The notes under the pieces: generated by a model | Told to the model about the DNA's origin: nothing | Seen by the model: only the letters and a program-made list of their open reading frames with translations | Databases searched by the model: none | Shown here: piece after piece, positions 45,617-53,033 of the stretch | Position numbering within the stretch: position 1 is the first letter of the stretch | Layout of the letters: each line of letters opens with the position of its first letter | Made by a program: the position numbers and the translations under genes | NCBI GenBank assembly: GCA_937893635.1 | Contig: CALBGF010000106.1 | Location: forward strand, 38,473 to 102,472 | From: an uncultured Mollicutes bacterium | GTDB taxonomy: Bacteria > Bacillota_I > Bacilli_A > RFN20 > CAG-826 | Direction: 5' to 3' | Length of the DNA: 64,000 bases

Positions 45617-45755
45617 AATATTATACAAAATAAGAAATGGCTAAACTTATTTTGTATTGTATATATATTTATTAATGATTAAAATAATATTACTCATTCT
45701 AGATAAGTAAGTTTTATTTTAATCATTAATAGAAAATTTAATCAAAGCAGAGGAA
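45617..45755 (+). promoter_or_regulatory. Structured 5' leader of the 45763 gene
   Basis: Two inverted repeats follow the promoter: ACAAAATAAG/CTTATTTTGT around a short loop (about 45626-45657), and TTAATGATTAAAATAA/TTATTTTAATCATTAA (about 45672-45731) enclosing an inner TTAC/GTAA pair. They form a stable two-hairpin leader of unknown purpose, possibly protecting or regulating the mRNA. Confidence 0.5.
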
Positions 45756-45762
45756 GATTAAA

Positions 45763-46059
45763 ATGAAATATTATTCAGAAAAATTAAACAAAATTTTTGA
45801 TACTTCAGAAGAAGTTGAAAAAGCCGAAAAAGAACACGAAGATAAAGTTAAAAAAGAAGAAGCAGATAAGAAAATTCTTGTTGAAAAAAGAGCGGCTCGC
45901 GCAAAAGAAGTGGAAAACGCCTTTGAAGAGTTTCTTAAAGCAAAAGAAAAATATTATAATCTTAGAGATGAATTTGTTAAGGATTATAAAAGTTTTCACA
46001 TGACCTTTAAATCTGTTAATGATGGTCTTAAATCATTTATAGATTATTGGTTTGATTAG
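45763..46059 (+). CDS. Small charged coiled-coil protein
   Basis: The 98-residue protein is very rich in Lys and Glu (VEKAEKEHEDKVKKEE), predicted as a long coiled coil, with an aromatic C-terminal helix FKSVNDGLKSFIDYWF. It follows a promoter (45588-45616) and a 140-base structured leader. tRNA-Arg lies 27 bases after its stop on the same transcript. No family is recognised. Confidence 0.68.
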   Translation: MKYYSEKLNKIFDTSEEVEKAEKEHEDKVKKEEADKKILVEKRAARAKEVENAFEEFLKAKEKYYNLRDEFVKDYKSFHMTFKSVNDGLKSFIDYWFD

Positions 46060-46083
46060 TTATTTGCCTTTTGGCAAATAATT
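46060..46083 (+). other. Hairpin between CDS and tRNA-Arg
   Basis: ATTTGCC-TTTT-GGCAAAT forms a perfect hairpin directly after the 45763 gene stop and 2 bases before tRNA-Arg. There is no T run, so it may be an mRNA 3'-end or processing structure rather than a terminator. Confidence 0.5.
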
Positions 46084-46085
46084 AT

Positions 46086-46160
46086 GTTTCTATAGTTTAA
46101 TGGAGAAAACGATGAGCTACGGACTCATTGATAAGGGTTCGATTCCTTTTAGAAACACCA
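46086..46160 (+). tRNA. tRNA-Arg(ACG)
   Basis: The acceptor stem GTTTCTA pairs perfectly with TAGAAAC and the CCA end is encoded. The D stem is GTTT/AAAC. The anticodon stem ATGAG/CTCAT holds the loop CTACGGA with anticodon ACG. The T loop is TTCGATT. A34 would be deaminated to inosine by host TadA. It lies in the late part of the transcript of the 45763 gene, separated by a short hairpin, and is followed by a terminator. Confidence 0.9.
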
Positions 46161-46187
46161 AATTGACTGTTTCATATATCCCCTTTG

Positions 46188-46216
46188 GACACTAGTTTTA
46201 TACTAGTGTCTTTTTT
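46188..46216 (+). terminator. Terminator after tRNA-Arg
   Basis: GACACTAGT/ACTAGTGTC hairpin followed by TTTTTT. Confidence 0.88.
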
Positions 46217-46236
46217 ACGAAGATGAATACATATTT

Positions 46237-46253
46237 TTTTACTTATATTATAA
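46237..46253 (+). promoter_or_regulatory. Late-type element before 46267 gene
   Basis: TTTTACTT followed by ATATTATAA, just after a terminator. Confidence 0.58.
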
Positions 46254-46266
46254 GGAGAAAAAGAAA

Positions 46267-47901
46267 ATGGCTTTTTATTTAAAGGCTGGAAGTAATACTT
46301 CTGTCGATCCAAATCAACATACTGTATCTTGGGCGCTAGGTAATATAGAAGGTAAATTGGGTGATATACAAAGTCAATATAATTTACAAAATTATCAAAA
46401 TGTTCTTGAAGATAGTATTAAACAATTAAAAGAAAAAGAAAAAGAATTATTTTCTTTTTTTAATTTTGGAAAATATGAACGCACTGCGGCCGGCTTACAA
46501 AAACGAATAGATGAAATTAGAACCAATGCTAGTTCCTTACAGTTATTATCTGGACCTGAATTATGGACTTTTATAAGTAAGTCACTGGCGGCTAATGGAG
46601 ATGTTGTTGAAAGAAGACAAATTCAATTTACTGAATTTCTTAAGGAAAAGCTTAAAGATTTTCCACAAGAAGCACTCAATGAAGAGCAAGATCTTGTAGA
46701 AAAGAATTTGGTCGAACAAGTAAATGATATACTAAATGAACAAGTTTTGAAAAAGACAAAGACGGGCAAAGTCGATAAAAGATATCTGGTTCATAGTATT
46801 GGTAAAATGGCGGGCGCGCAATCGGTAGAGGATATTTATTTGAAATTTTTAACAAAAAGACAACAGGAATTAGCTATTCAAGCTCTAAAACAAAAAAATA
46901 ATAGAATAATAGCCACTTCTCAAGTCACCAAAGACAACTGGTATGATATTACTAATAGATTAAAACCAACTGAAGCACTTAAACAATTATCGATTGAAGA
47001 AAGAAAAATGGTAATGGAAAAATTACTTTCTTTTTTAGAGAGTAAAGGTTTAAGTAAGGAAGTGTTAGCTGCTGCACGCGAAGTTTTTTCACAAAAAGAT
47101 TTCACCACTTTTTTCGTTGGTGATAATATTATTAATGGTATTTCTGGTATTTTAGGAGAAATACAAGGGTTATATATATTTAGGTCTTTAATAGCAAATC
47201 CTGATGAAACTATACTAAAATGGATTGGTGGTTTAAAAAATCCACACGAAGACTTAACTTTAGAAAATTTAAGTAAAAATCAAAATTTTGGTATTCAAAT
47301 AAAAAATACTTTAAAAGATGTAGCAAATGATTTTTCAAAAGAGATAAATTTTGCTCAAAGAAGTTCTAATACTTTTTTAGATTATTTAGATATGGATGAT
47401 AAACAAAAGAAGGTAATTTCACAAATTTATCAATTATATCAATTTAATATTGAATATGTTAAGACTAAAAGGCGTGGGAAAATAGTGTATGCGCCAGGCG
47501 ATAATGAATATTTCTCGCCTTTGCGCGAGAAAATAGAAAATTTAAAACTACAAGCAGATTTAATAATGTATTTGTTTAGTGATATATTAATGTATATGGG
47601 AACAGAGCGAGCCGCGAATAAAATACAGTCTAGTGGTAACTTATTATACTTAATTGGAGGTAGAAAATTATACACTGCTTCTGAATTATTATCATTAATT
47701 TTAAAGCAATTAAAAGACATAACTAATAGCATTAATTCCAAACAAAGTTTTAAAGTTTCTTCTAGCTTCGCTAATAGTGGAGATATGACTATTGTCGATT
47801 ATTTTAATAAGCGTGGGATTGGTATAAAAAATAAACTAAAATCAAGTCAATTAGGTTCATTAGTTTTAACTTCATCATTTGTATTTGAAACTAATCTCTA
47901 A
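46267..47901 (+). CDS. Large hypothetical late protein
   Basis: The 544-residue, largely helical protein contains SWALGNIEGKLGDIQSQY near the N-terminus, a Lys/Glu helical region, and FRSLIANPDETILKWIGGL in the middle. It has no recognised motif, signal peptide or membrane segment. It is preceded by a terminator and a late-type TTTTACTT/TATATTATA element, with AAGGAG at the start, so it is probably a virion or DNA-packaging-associated protein. It is followed closely by a nuclease gene. Confidence 0.65.
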   Translation: MAFYLKAGSNTSVDPNQHTVSWALGNIEGKLGDIQSQYNLQNYQNVLEDSIKQLKEKEKELFSFFNFGKYERTAAGLQKRIDEIRTNASSLQLLSGPELWTFISKSLAANGDVVERRQIQFTEFLKEKLKDFPQEALNEEQDLVEKNLVEQVNDILNEQVLKKTKTGKVDKRYLVHSIGKMAGAQSVEDIYLKFLTKRQQELAIQALKQKNNRIIATSQVTKDNWYDITNRLKPTEALKQLSIEERKMVMEKLLSFLESKGLSKEVLAAAREVFSQKDFTTFFVGDNIINGISGILGEIQGLYIFRSLIANPDETILKWIGGLKNPHEDLTLENLSKNQNFGIQIKNTLKDVANDFSKEINFAQRSSNTFLDYLDMDDKQKKVISQIYQLYQFNIEYVKTKRRGKIVYAPGDNEYFSPLREKIENLKLQADLIMYLFSDILMYMGTERAANKIQSSGNLLYLIGGRKLYTASELLSLILKQLKDITNSINSKQSFKVSSSFANSGDMTIVDYFNKRGIGIKNKLKSSQLGSLVLTSSFVFETNL

Positions 47902-47913
47902 TTTTGGAGAAAT

Positions 47914-48660
47914 ATGGGCTACTACAAGAGAATATTTGCGAAACCTAGTGAATATAACGGAATTATTTTTCGTTCACAAATGGAAAAAGATTTTGCTATT
48001 TGGTTAGATAAAAATTTAATAGAATGGGAATATGAAAAGCATAGATACGAATTATTGCCACGAGAAGAATATATCGACCCCATTGATAATAAAAAACATA
48101 TAATGCGAAGTATTACAATTCTACCAGATTTTTATTTACCAGAATATAATTTATTAATTGAAATAAAGGGTGAACCCTATGACGATCGCGCTTTCAGATT
48201 AAAAATGAGATTGTTCAAAGAAAAATATCCAGATACACCTATTAAAGTTGTAAAAAGTAGAGAAGAATTCAATGAAATAAATATGTTATTAGCTGAAATA
48301 TGTATTAAGAAGGCGGCCGCGCCAATAGAAACGACACAGATTCAAGGAGAAAAAAATATAATGGAAAAATGGAAAGACTTTGAAAAAGTCAAAAGAAATG
48401 GCTTAACTAAACAATATTTAGATAATTTTTATATGGCTGACCCTTTGACACAATTAATTTCAATTTTTAAACTATGTGGAAATTCTGAAAATCTTATTTT
48501 TAGAACACCATTAACTCATAGTTGTTATTTAGAAAGTCAAGAAGTTTGGCAAAATTTATATCAATCTACTAGACAACAAGCAGATAGACAACAAAATTTA
48601 GGAAATAATCAAGTAGAAGAAGAAAATAACGAGTTGGCACCATCTGGACTAGAAAGATAA
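47914..48660 (+). CDS. PD-(D/E)XK nuclease fused to small FYMxD domain
   Basis: This is a 248-residue protein. Residues 1-135 form a PD-(D/E)XK nuclease domain: Glu24 in RSQMEKDF, Pro71-Asp72 and Glu83-x-Lys85 in IEIKGE, similar to T7 endonuclease-I/DUF1064-like resolvases. An Ala-Pro linker with a NotI octamer leads to a second domain (150-225) with LDNFYMADP, RTPLTHSCYLES and VWQNLY. This domain is homologous to the separate gene at 50235 and has its own ribosome site and ATG (48361), so two products are likely. Confidence 0.8.
   Translation: MGYYKRIFAKPSEYNGIIFRSQMEKDFAIWLDKNLIEWEYEKHRYELLPREEYIDPIDNKKHIMRSITILPDFYLPEYNLLIEIKGEPYDDRAFRLKMRLFKEKYPDTPIKVVKSREEFNEINMLLAEICIKKAAAPIETTQIQGEKNIMEKWKDFEKVKRNGLTKQYLDNFYMADPLTQLISIFKLCGNSENLIFRTPLTHSCYLESQEVWQNLYQSTRQQADRQQNLGNNQVEEENNELAPSGLER
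48361..48660 (+). CDS. Internal in-frame product of the nuclease gene
   Basis: Inside the nuclease gene, AAGGAG (48344-48349) precedes an in-frame ATG at 48361. The predicted 99-residue product begins MEKWKDFEKVKRNGLTKQ. The independent gene at 50235 begins MENFLSFEEAKQQNQTKQ and aligns from its first residue, which argues that 48361 is a genuine start. The domain may be a regulatory or assembly partner of the nuclease. The function of the domain is unknown. Confidence 0.55.
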   Translation: MEKWKDFEKVKRNGLTKQYLDNFYMADPLTQLISIFKLCGNSENLIFRTPLTHSCYLESQEVWQNLYQSTRQQADRQQNLGNNQVEEENNELAPSGLER

Positions 48661-48664
48661 TAAT

Positions 48665-48693
48665 TTGATTTTTTTTATAATTTTTTATATAAT
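48665..48693 (+). promoter_or_regulatory. Early promoter of RNA-repair operon
   Basis: TTGATT - 17 nt - TATAAT, then AAGGAG before the ATG at 48723. Confidence 0.84.
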
Positions 48694-48722
48694 ATTTATA
48701 TAAAGTTAAAGGAGATATAAAT

Positions 48723-49061
48723 ATGAAAAAAATTGTATTAAATAGAGTTGAATATGTAAAAGAATATTATTATACAGAATATAATGAAGAAGATTTTGAA
48801 GAAGAAGTGAAAACACATAAAATTAAATTTCTTGATATGGAAACCAATTTTGATAATCTTATAAAAGTTTTTAATGAACGTAACTACGAATTAAAAATGG
48901 AATTTGAAGGTTATAATTGGGCACTCAATAAAAATACAACAGAAACCATGAGTATCTTTGAATATTTTGGGGATACAATGCATGATTTATGTTGGGATAC
49001 TGGTTTTATAGATAGCGAAAGTGACAGTGGAGAAGATGAATTTGAAATAGAAGGAGAGTAA
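48723..49061 (+). CDS. Acidic hypothetical protein before RNA ligase
   Basis: The 112-residue, strongly acidic protein (tail DSESDSGEDEFEIEGE) has EFEGYNWALNK and SIFEYFGDTMHDLCWD. No family is recognised. It is the first gene of the RNA-repair transcript behind an early promoter at 48665-48693, with GGAGAT before the ATG, and ends one base before the RNA ligase start. Confidence 0.65.
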   Translation: MKKIVLNRVEYVKEYYYTEYNEEDFEEEVKTHKIKFLDMETNFDNLIKVFNERNYELKMEFEGYNWALNKNTTETMSIFEYFGDTMHDLCWDTGFIDSESDSGEDEFEIEGE

Positions 49062-49062
49062 A

Positions 49063-50226
49063 ATGGAATTAAAAGTAATTGATTTTATCAAATCTCACAA
49101 TAACTGGGAAGAATTGCTAAAAGCCGAACCTTATAATTTAAAGATGAGTAAAAATGAATTCTACGCAATGCTATCTTATACTCCAACTTCAAACTTTAAT
49201 GAACCAATCGTCCGTGAATGTCGCGGTTTAGTTGTTGATTTGACAACTAGGAATCCAAGAGCTTTATCTTTTATAAAATTCTTTAATGTTCAAGAAGATT
49301 TAGCCGCAACGATTGATTGGAGTTCAGCAAAAGTACAAGAAAAAGTAGATGGTTCAAAAATACTTGTATGGTATAATACATATGATAAGCATTGGGAAAT
49401 TTCTACTTCTAGTATAATAAATGCTAATCTTGCTACTGTGAATGATTTTGGTTTAACTTTTCAAAAACTATTTTATAAGGCTTTAAAGAACAATAATTTA
49501 AATGAAAATTTTTGTAATATTTTAGATAAGAATTATTGTTATACTTTTGAATTAGTCGCGCCAGAAAATAGAGTTGTTGTTCCTTATAAAAATGCCGATA
49601 TATATTTTATAGGAAAGCGTAATGCTATTACTTTTGAAGAGGTCGCTCCTAGTGCTGATGAAATTTTAAGTAAGTTAATTAAAGTTCCAGCTTCTTATAG
49701 TTTATCTAGTCTTGAAGATTGTCTTGCCGCGACAAGTAAGATGTCTTATGATGAAGAAGGTTTCGTTGTAGTTGATAAAAATTGGAATAGAGTTAAAATT
49801 AAATCACCAGAATATGTGGCAGTACATCATATTCGTTCTAATATAAATAGTAAAAGAGCTATATTAAAAATTCTTGAAGACGGTAAGAAAGATGAAGTAT
49901 TGAAATTATATCCAGAATATCAAAAATATTTTGACCTTGTTGAAACAAGTTTTTTAAATTTTAAATTTTTGCTTAGAAATAGCGTTGAACAATATAATTT
50001 TTGGTTCAAAAATCATTCAAATTTAATTCAAAAAGATAAAGCTTTATTTATTCTTCAATTACCAAAAAAGATACAAAATTTTCTTTTTGCTTATGCTAAA
50101 GAAGATTGTATAAGTTTTGATTTATTTTTCCAAAAAGAATGGTCTAAATTAACAATGACTAAAAAACTTGAACTTTTAGGATTAAAAGAACAAGTAGTAA
50201 AAGATGATGACTACATAGAAGAATAG
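49063..50226 (+). CDS. RNA ligase 1 family (T4 Rnl1-like)
   Basis: This 387-residue ATP-dependent RNA ligase has the nucleotidyl-lysine Lys94 in QEKVDGSK, upstream RECRGLVVD, motif III TFELVAP, motif IV DEEGFVVVD and motif V VKIKSPEY. The C-terminal helical domain recalls the tRNA-recognising part of Rnl1. It reseals RNA broken by host anticodon nucleases, working with an end-healing kinase/phosphatase, here the 50586 gene. Many tRNAs are encoded nearby. Confidence 0.9.
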   Translation: MELKVIDFIKSHNNWEELLKAEPYNLKMSKNEFYAMLSYTPTSNFNEPIVRECRGLVVDLTTRNPRALSFIKFFNVQEDLAATIDWSSAKVQEKVDGSKILVWYNTYDKHWEISTSSIINANLATVNDFGLTFQKLFYKALKNNNLNENFCNILDKNYCYTFELVAPENRVVVPYKNADIYFIGKRNAITFEEVAPSADEILSKLIKVPASYSLSSLEDCLAATSKMSYDEEGFVVVDKNWNRVKIKSPEYVAVHHIRSNINSKRAILKILEDGKKDEVLKLYPEYQKYFDLVETSFLNFKFLLRNSVEQYNFWFKNHSNLIQKDKALFILQLPKKIQNFLFAYAKEDCISFDLFFQKEWSKLTMTKKLELLGLKEQVVKDDDYIEE

Positions 50227-50234
50227 GAGGGAAA

Positions 50235-50576
50235 ATGGAAAATTTTCTTAGCTTCGAAGAAGCAAAACAACAGAATCAAACAAAACAACATAAAAATAAA
50301 TTTTATATGTCAGATACAAAAGACATTATAATTTTTCAAATCATTGCTAATAATGAACAAATGCTTTATAAAAGTCCTTTACTTAGAGATACTTATAAAG
50401 AAAGCCAAAAGTATTGGAACAATATCTGTGAAAAGAAAACTGATAAGCAAAAATCAACACAAAGTAAACCAAAACAAGAATTTCATTCTAGAGATGAATT
50501 TTTAAAGGCTAATTGTCCTTTTACAGATGACGAACTTTGCGAGATAGCGGAAGCAGAATCAAAAATGTATGATTAG
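50235..50576 (+). CDS. Small FYMxD-domain protein, paralogue of nuclease C-terminus
   Basis: The 113-residue protein contains KNKFYMSDT, YKSPLLRDTYKES and YWNNICEKK, matching residues 150-225 of the nuclease gene at 47914 (NFYMADP, FRTPLTHSCYLES, VWQNLY). A Lys/Gln-rich linker and an acidic C-terminal helix follow. It lies between RNA ligase and the kinase-HD gene, with AGGAGGG at the start. No function is known. The shared domain may link these enzymes. Confidence 0.68.
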   Translation: MENFLSFEEAKQQNQTKQHKNKFYMSDTKDIIIFQIIANNEQMLYKSPLLRDTYKESQKYWNNICEKKTDKQKSTQSKPKQEFHSRDEFLKANCPFTDDELCEIAEAESKMYD

Positions 50577-50585
50577 GAGAATTTT

Positions 50586-51497
50586 ATGGAAAAACCAATT
50601 TTAATAGTATTGTGCGGTTTACAGGGGTCAGGTAAATCTACCTACGCCAGAGAGCATAAAACTATGGCGGAAATTGTGTCAAGTGATGAAATAAGAATTG
50701 AAAATAATAATAATATATCAAATGATAAAGTATTTAAAGAATTCTATTCTCGTATAAATTGTTTTTTGGCACAAGGAAAAAATGTTATAGCAGATGCGAC
50801 CAATATTACTATTAAAAGTAGAAAAACATTTTTTCAAGAAATAAAAATTAATTGCTATAAAAAAATTATAATTTTCAATACACCTATTGAAATATGCCGC
50901 GAGAGAGTTATTCAACGCAATGAAAAAGGAATTCAACCGCCAGTTCCAATTGATATCTTATTAAGATATTATAAGAATTTTGAAGTACCTTTTTATGAAG
51001 AGGGGTGGGATGAAATTGAAATTTTTAACAAGCCAACAAACAGTGATTCTATTGCTTTCGCTGATAAATTATTAAATGAGGCTGAAGATTTTAACCAAAA
51101 AAATCATCATCATACTTTAACTTTGGACAAACATATGGAAATGGCAGGCGCATATCTTGAGAGCTTAAAAGAAAATGATACATTAGTTTGCGCTGCCTAT
51201 TACCATGATATTGGTAAACTTTTTACTCAAAAATTTGATGACAATGGAGAAGCGCATTATTATAATCACGGTAATATAGGAGCATATATATTATTAAGCA
51301 AATGTGGGTGTTTTGATGAAGACCATAATTATGATATAAAAGAAACACTTAACTGGATTTTTTATATCAATTATCATATGTTACCTTTTGATATTATTGG
51401 AAGACCAAAAGCTACTGCTAAATGGAAGAAATTATTTGGTGAAGAAAAATTTTATAAATTAAGTCTTTTAAATGAAGCAGATACAAAGGCAAAATAA
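50586..51497 (+). CDS. Polynucleotide kinase fused to an HD hydrolase domain
   Basis: The 303-residue, two-domain protein has an N-terminal P-loop kinase (GLQGSGKST, Lys17; SSDEIR; ADATNI near 70; arginine-rich lid RERVIQRNEKG) like the T4 Pnkp 5'-kinase. A C-terminal HD domain follows: a His cluster HHH at 174-176, YYHDIGK with His207-Asp208, NHG, and NYHMLPF. In T4 the 3' phosphatase is a HAD domain; an HD domain here would do the end-healing phosphatase or cyclic-phosphate step. It clearly partners the RNA ligase in tRNA repair. Confidence 0.87.
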   Translation: MEKPILIVLCGLQGSGKSTYAREHKTMAEIVSSDEIRIENNNNISNDKVFKEFYSRINCFLAQGKNVIADATNITIKSRKTFFQEIKINCYKKIIIFNTPIEICRERVIQRNEKGIQPPVPIDILLRYYKNFEVPFYEEGWDEIEIFNKPTNSDSIAFADKLLNEAEDFNQKNHHHTLTLDKHMEMAGAYLESLKENDTLVCAAYYHDIGKLFTQKFDDNGEAHYYNHGNIGAYILLSKCGCFDEDHNYDIKETLNWIFYINYHMLPFDIIGRPKATAKWKKLFGEEKFYKLSLLNEADTKAK

Positions 51498-51499
51498 AT

Positions 51500-51760
51500 A
51501 TGTTGTTTTTATTCTTTTTAATATTATTTAATGTTACTATTGGTGGGGTTATTACTGGAAAAGTAATTTATGAAAATAAAAAAGAAAATAAACCGACTAT
51601 ATCTAAAATAAATACTGATACAAAGGGCATAAAAGTTAATTCTAATAAAACCACTCCTAAAAAACAGGAGTCGGCGCCCGCTGATAAATCAAAACAAAAG
51701 AATATTACCGACAAGAAACAATCAGACAAAAAATCTTCTTTAAAAAAATTTGAAAAATAA
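51500..51760 (+). CDS. Small single-pass membrane protein with Lys-rich tail
   Basis: The 86-residue protein has an N-terminal membrane helix or signal anchor (LFLFFLILFNVTIGGVITG) followed by an extended Lys/Ser/Thr/Pro-rich tail. It starts two bases after the kinase-HD stop with only a weak ribosome site, implying coupled translation. The function is not known. Possibilities include a membrane tether or a superinfection-related peptide, neither supported by a motif. Confidence 0.55.
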   Translation: MLFLFFLILFNVTIGGVITGKVIYENKKENKPTISKINTDTKGIKVNSNKTTPKKQESAPADKSKQKNITDKKQSDKKSSLKKFEK

Positions 51761-51778
51761 TTAAAAATATTATATAAT
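51750..51778 (+). promoter_or_regulatory. Promoter of DNA methyltransferase
   Basis: TTGAAA - 17 nt - TATAAT, with the -35 inside the end of the membrane-protein gene. Confidence 0.8.
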
Positions 51779-51806
51779 TTATTTATTAAAGAAAAAAAGA
51801 GGAAAA

Positions 51807-52481
51807 ATGGAAAAGAATATAATTTTAAATGTTAATTGTATGGAATATATGAAGACTCTACCAAATAATTCTGTAGATTTTACTCTTACAGATATTCCTT
51901 ATGGTGAAGTAAGTAGAAAAACAAATGGTTTATCACAAATGAAATCTCTTGATGTTTTAGGAACAGCAGATGCAACTACTTTTGATGAATTAGAATTTTG
52001 TAAAGAAGTATTAAGAATTACGAAAAATAGTATTTGTATTTTTTGTGGTAGAGAACAATTTTCTACTATTTTTAACTTTTTTGCATCACGGTCTGGAACA
52101 GTGAGGCCGATCATCTGGGAAAAAACTAATCCAGTACCTTCAAATGGTCAATATGTGTATTTGAGTGGTGTTGAATTTGCTGTATGGTTTAAAAAGAAAG
52201 GAGCAAAAACTTTTAATGCCCATTGTAAAAATACAGTTTTTAGATATCCAATACCTAGTGGTAAAAAGCGTATACATAAGACTCAAAAGCATTGGGATCT
52301 ATGGAAAGAACTTATGTTAGATAATAGTAATGAAGGAGATTTAATTTTTGACCCTTGCGCTGGCAGCTGCGTGACTGCTTGGGTAGCAAAAGAAAATAAT
52401 AGACATTTTTTATGCTGTGAATTAGATAAAGAAACTTATGATACAAGTATTAATTATTTAAAAAACAATAAAATAATTTGA
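51807..52481 (+). CDS. DNA adenine methyltransferase (N6A, beta class)
   Basis: This 224-residue methyltransferase has catalytic motif TDIPYG (28-33, a DPPY variant) first and the SAM-binding motif FDPCAGSC near 184 followed by CCELD, the order of beta-class enzymes. A short target-recognition segment lies between. It probably methylates adenines to protect phage DNA. The recognised site cannot be deduced. Promoter TTGAAA/TATAAT at 51750-51778 lies within the end of the preceding gene. Confidence 0.85.
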   Translation: MEKNIILNVNCMEYMKTLPNNSVDFTLTDIPYGEVSRKTNGLSQMKSLDVLGTADATTFDELEFCKEVLRITKNSICIFCGREQFSTIFNFFASRSGTVRPIIWEKTNPVPSNGQYVYLSGVEFAVWFKKKGAKTFNAHCKNTVFRYPIPSGKKRIHKTQKHWDLWKELMLDNSNEGDLIFDPCAGSCVTAWVAKENNRHFLCCELDKETYDTSINYLKNNKII

Positions 52482-52506
52482 TTTTTTATAAAAAATATAA
52501 TATAAT
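52478..52506 (+). promoter_or_regulatory. Promoter of 52530 gene
   Basis: TTGATT - 17 nt - TATAAT. The -35 contains the TGA stop codon of the methyltransferase gene. Confidence 0.84.
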
Positions 52507-52529
52507 ATTATTATAAAAAGGAGAAAGAT

Positions 52530-52769
52530 ATGAATAAAGAATTAAATAAATTAATTGTTACCGAAAATAAAAAATATGAATTTGATAATTTTACTGAATT
52601 TTACAAAATGGTTCTTGAAAAAGCTAAGTTCAATGGTGGCATTTTTAGATTTTGGTATGAAAATGGTACTACTTGTGTAGATGTTGGAGAGTGTAATTGG
52701 CTTAAAATTAAAGGTGATTATACTGATTATTTCACTGGTAAAAAAGTTATAGAAAATTTTGAAAAATAA
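52530..52769 (+). CDS. Small protein, paralogue of the broken gene at 61409
   Basis: The 79-residue protein has FDNFTEFYKMVLEKAKF, GIFRFWYENG and CNWLKIKGDYTD. The same order of features appears in the frameshifted gene at 61409-61632. It is short, early (promoter 52478-52506 overlaps the upstream stop codon) and the last protein gene before the RNA island. No function is recognised. Confidence 0.68.
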   Translation: MNKELNKLIVTENKKYEFDNFTEFYKMVLEKAKFNGGIFRFWYENGTTCVDVGECNWLKIKGDYTDYFTGKKVIENFEK

Positions 52770-52773
52770 AAAT

Positions 52774-52802
52774 TTGATTTTTATTAAAAAATATGATATA
52801 AT
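52774..52802 (+). promoter_or_regulatory. First promoter of the RNA island
   Basis: TTGATT - 17 nt - TATAAT ahead of the hairpin leader and tRNA-like element. Confidence 0.84.
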
Positions 52803-52899
52803 ATTATTATAAAAGATAAAGAGATAAAAAAGTTTTTATTAAATTTATTTATCTATGATAAATTAATAAACTTATATAAATTCTTATCTTTTATAATTT
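52803..52899 (+). promoter_or_regulatory. Hairpin leader of the tRNA transcript
   Basis: ATAAAAGATAA near the transcript start pairs with TTATCTTTTAT near 52886-52893, and AAGTTTTTATTAAATTTAT pairs imperfectly with ATAAATTAATAAACTT. This makes one long hairpin that ends just before the tRNA-like element, in the style of the leader at 45617. Confidence 0.45.
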
Positions 52900-52971
52900 A
52901 TCTCAATAGCTCAGTGGTAGAGCAACTTCGGAAAGATTATAAGGTCGGTGTGTTCGATTCCGCCTTGAGGA
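52900..52971 (+). tRNA. Degenerate or highly atypical tRNA-like element
   Basis: A good D arm (GCTC-AGTGGTA-GAGC), a T-loop (TTCGATT) and a mostly paired acceptor (ATCTCAA with TTGAGGA) are present. However, the anticodon arm does not form a five-pair stem, the T stem has an insertion, the first acceptor pair is mismatched, and no CCA is encoded. It is the first element after promoter 52774-52802. It could be a decayed tRNA or a tRNA mimic; the anticodon cannot be called. Confidence 0.5.
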
Positions 52972-52998
52972 TTTAAAAATTATATATATATTAAAAAA

Positions 52999-53027
52999 TT
53001 GATTTTTATTAAAATTTTTGATATAAT
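52999..53027 (+). promoter_or_regulatory. Promoter of the giant non-coding RNA
   Basis: TTGATT - 17 nt - TATAAT. The next protein start is 4.6 kb downstream, so its purpose is RNA expression. Confidence 0.84.
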
Positions 53028-53033
53028 ATTTAT

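Noticed and set aside
51807..52481. Link between the phage methyltransferase and the GCGC enrichment
   Set aside because: The TDIPY motif and motif order indicate an N6-adenine enzyme, and GCGC contains no adenine.
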